A DNA stretch of 64,000 nt, taken from assembly GCF_031177825.1 (NCBI RefSeq), contig NZ_JAPSKE010000018.1:1-64000 (forward strand). The letters run 5' to 3'. Of this stretch, positions 63,331-64,000 are shown one piece after another. The notes beneath the pieces were generated by a model, which saw only the letters and a program-made list of their open reading frames with translations, had not been told where the DNA came from and made no database searches. How positions within the stretch are numbered: the first letter of the stretch is position 1; each line of letters opens with the position of its first letter. The translations under genes were made by a program, and so were the position numbers. Source of the DNA: Paenibacillus sp. (lineage in GTDB: Bacteria > Bacillota > Bacilli > Paenibacillales > YIM-B00363).

Positions 63331-64000
63331 ATGTCCATCCTGGAAGTGAACGACCTGTCGATCGCGTTCAAGCAGTATGCGGGCGGGCTTCGACAGCGAA
63401 CCCATCAAGTGATTTCAAGGCTGAACTTGTCCATGAACGAAGGGGAAATCGTCGCGGTCGTCGGGGCCAGCGGTTCCGGCAAGAGCTTGCTCGCGCACGC
63501 CGTTCTGGGCATATTGCCGGACCATGCGACGGTTAGCGGCACGATTCGATTCGCGGGGGAAGAGCTCACCCCTAAGAGGCAAGCGGCGCTTCGCGGGAAG
63601 GAATTGGCGCTCGTGCCGCAATCGATCAACTTCTTGGATCCGCTCATGCGGGTGGGGACGCAGGTTCGAACGTCCGTCCGAACCGGAGATCCCGTCGCGG
63701 CCCAGAGGAACGTGTTCGAACGATACCGACTGAAGCCGGAAACGGAAAAGCTATTCCCGTTTCAATTGTCCGGAGGGATGGCGCGCCGCGCTCTCGTCTC
63801 TATGGCGGTCGTCAGCGGGGCTCGCGTGATCATCGCCGACGAGCCGACGCCCGGCCTCGATCCCGCCGCGCTGACCCAAGCGCTCGGCTACTTCCGAGAA
63901 CTGGCGGATCAGGGGGCCGCCGTCATGCTCATTACTCACGATATCGAGGCGGCCCTTGCCATTGCAGACAAAATCGCGGTTTTCTATGCGGGAACGACCG
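63331..64000 (+). CDS. ABC transporter ATP-binding protein (OppD/NikD type), 3' end outside window
   Basis: The first 223 codons of an ATPase. Walker A GASGSGKSL (~49-57), Q-loop LVPQSINFLDPL, signature QLSGGMARRALVS (~152), Walker B VIIADEPTPGLDP (~176) and switch His ITHDIEAALA. The LSGGMARR form and ADEPTPGLD are typical of NikD/CntD-like subunits. GAGGAGGT lies upstream of ATG 63331. The gene continues beyond 64000; a second ATPase (OppF/NikE type) is expected downstream. Confidence 0.92.
   Translation, partial: MSILEVNDLSIAFKQYAGGLRQRTHQVISRLNLSMNEGEIVAVVGASGSGKSLLAHAVLGILPDHATVSGTIRFAGEELTPKRQAALRGKELALVPQSINFLDPLMRVGTQVRTSVRTGDPVAAQRNVFERYRLKPETEKLFPFQLSGGMARRALVSMAVVSGARVIIADEPTPGLDPAALTQALGYFRELADQGAAVMLITHDIEAALAIADKIAVFYAGTT

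Overview
The window is chromosomal DNA from a GC-rich, spore-forming Gram-positive bacterium, most likely Paenibacillaceae (Paenibacillus/Cohnella-like). The evidence is strong AGGAGG-type ribosome binding sites, frequent TTG starts, sigma-A promoters, rho-independent terminators with long T runs, an SLH protein, a CotF-like spore coat protein, CcpA (cre) sites, and Bacillus-type gene orders (ftsE-ftsX-ctpB-minJ...uvrB-uvrA and pcrB-pcrA-ligA). No rRNA, tRNA, CRISPR array, prophage or insertion sequence was recognised.

Layout. 0-2.1 kb: arginine biosynthesis (argG 3' end, argH). 2.2-3.6 kb: a small operon of a 2TM protein, a TetR regulator and a DUF4188 protein. 3.6-4.7 kb: a promoter, a 120-bp hexanucleotide repeat, a terminator hairpin, a DUF559/Vsr-like nuclease with a winged-helix tail, and four tandem palindromes. 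4.7-6.3 kb: VanW protein (minus strand). 6.5-12.4 kb: cell division and envelope block ftsE, ftsX, an M23 hydrolase, ctpB and minJ. 12.4-22.4 kb: accessory block between minJ and uvrB, holding a degenerate paralogue of the nuclease, a heptad-repeat coiled-coil protein, an SLH protein, a 2095-residue secreted multidomain protein of AT-richer, mosaic composition, and a glycosyltransferase. 22.5-27.4 kb: uvrB-uvrA with a LexA-like box.

28-35.5 kb: a secreted Gly/Ala-rich protein behind a 12-bp dyad, then a CUT1 sugar ABC transporter (two permeases and a lipoprotein) with its YesM/YesN-type two-component system and a cre site. 35.8-39.2 kb: a small membrane protein, an AraC regulator, a ferritin-like protein and a NagB-family protein. 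39.3-44.2 kb: a sugar-phosphate isomerase divergent from a U32-family protein, then two coat-like proteins. 44.3-46.3 kb: an esterase and pectinesterase pair with a cre site. 46.5-52.1 kb: a small protein, then pcrB-pcrA-ligA. 52.2-59.4 kb: a secreted alpha/beta hydrolase, a SARP-type response regulator convergent with a large hybrid histidine kinase, and an HD-GYP phosphodiesterase. 59.4-64 kb: a 53-codon gene, then an Opp/Nik-type ABC transporter operon running off the end.

The most unusual region is 3.6-4.7 kb together with its echo at 12.4-13.4 kb. Two homologous nuclease-family genes each start only 22-28 nt after a strong terminator hairpin, and the only credible promoters lie upstream of those hairpins. 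In the first case the transcript leader would consist mostly of (GCAGAA)14(GCGGAA)6. This looks like an attenuated or RNA-leader-controlled nuclease family and is the best candidate here for an undescribed system.
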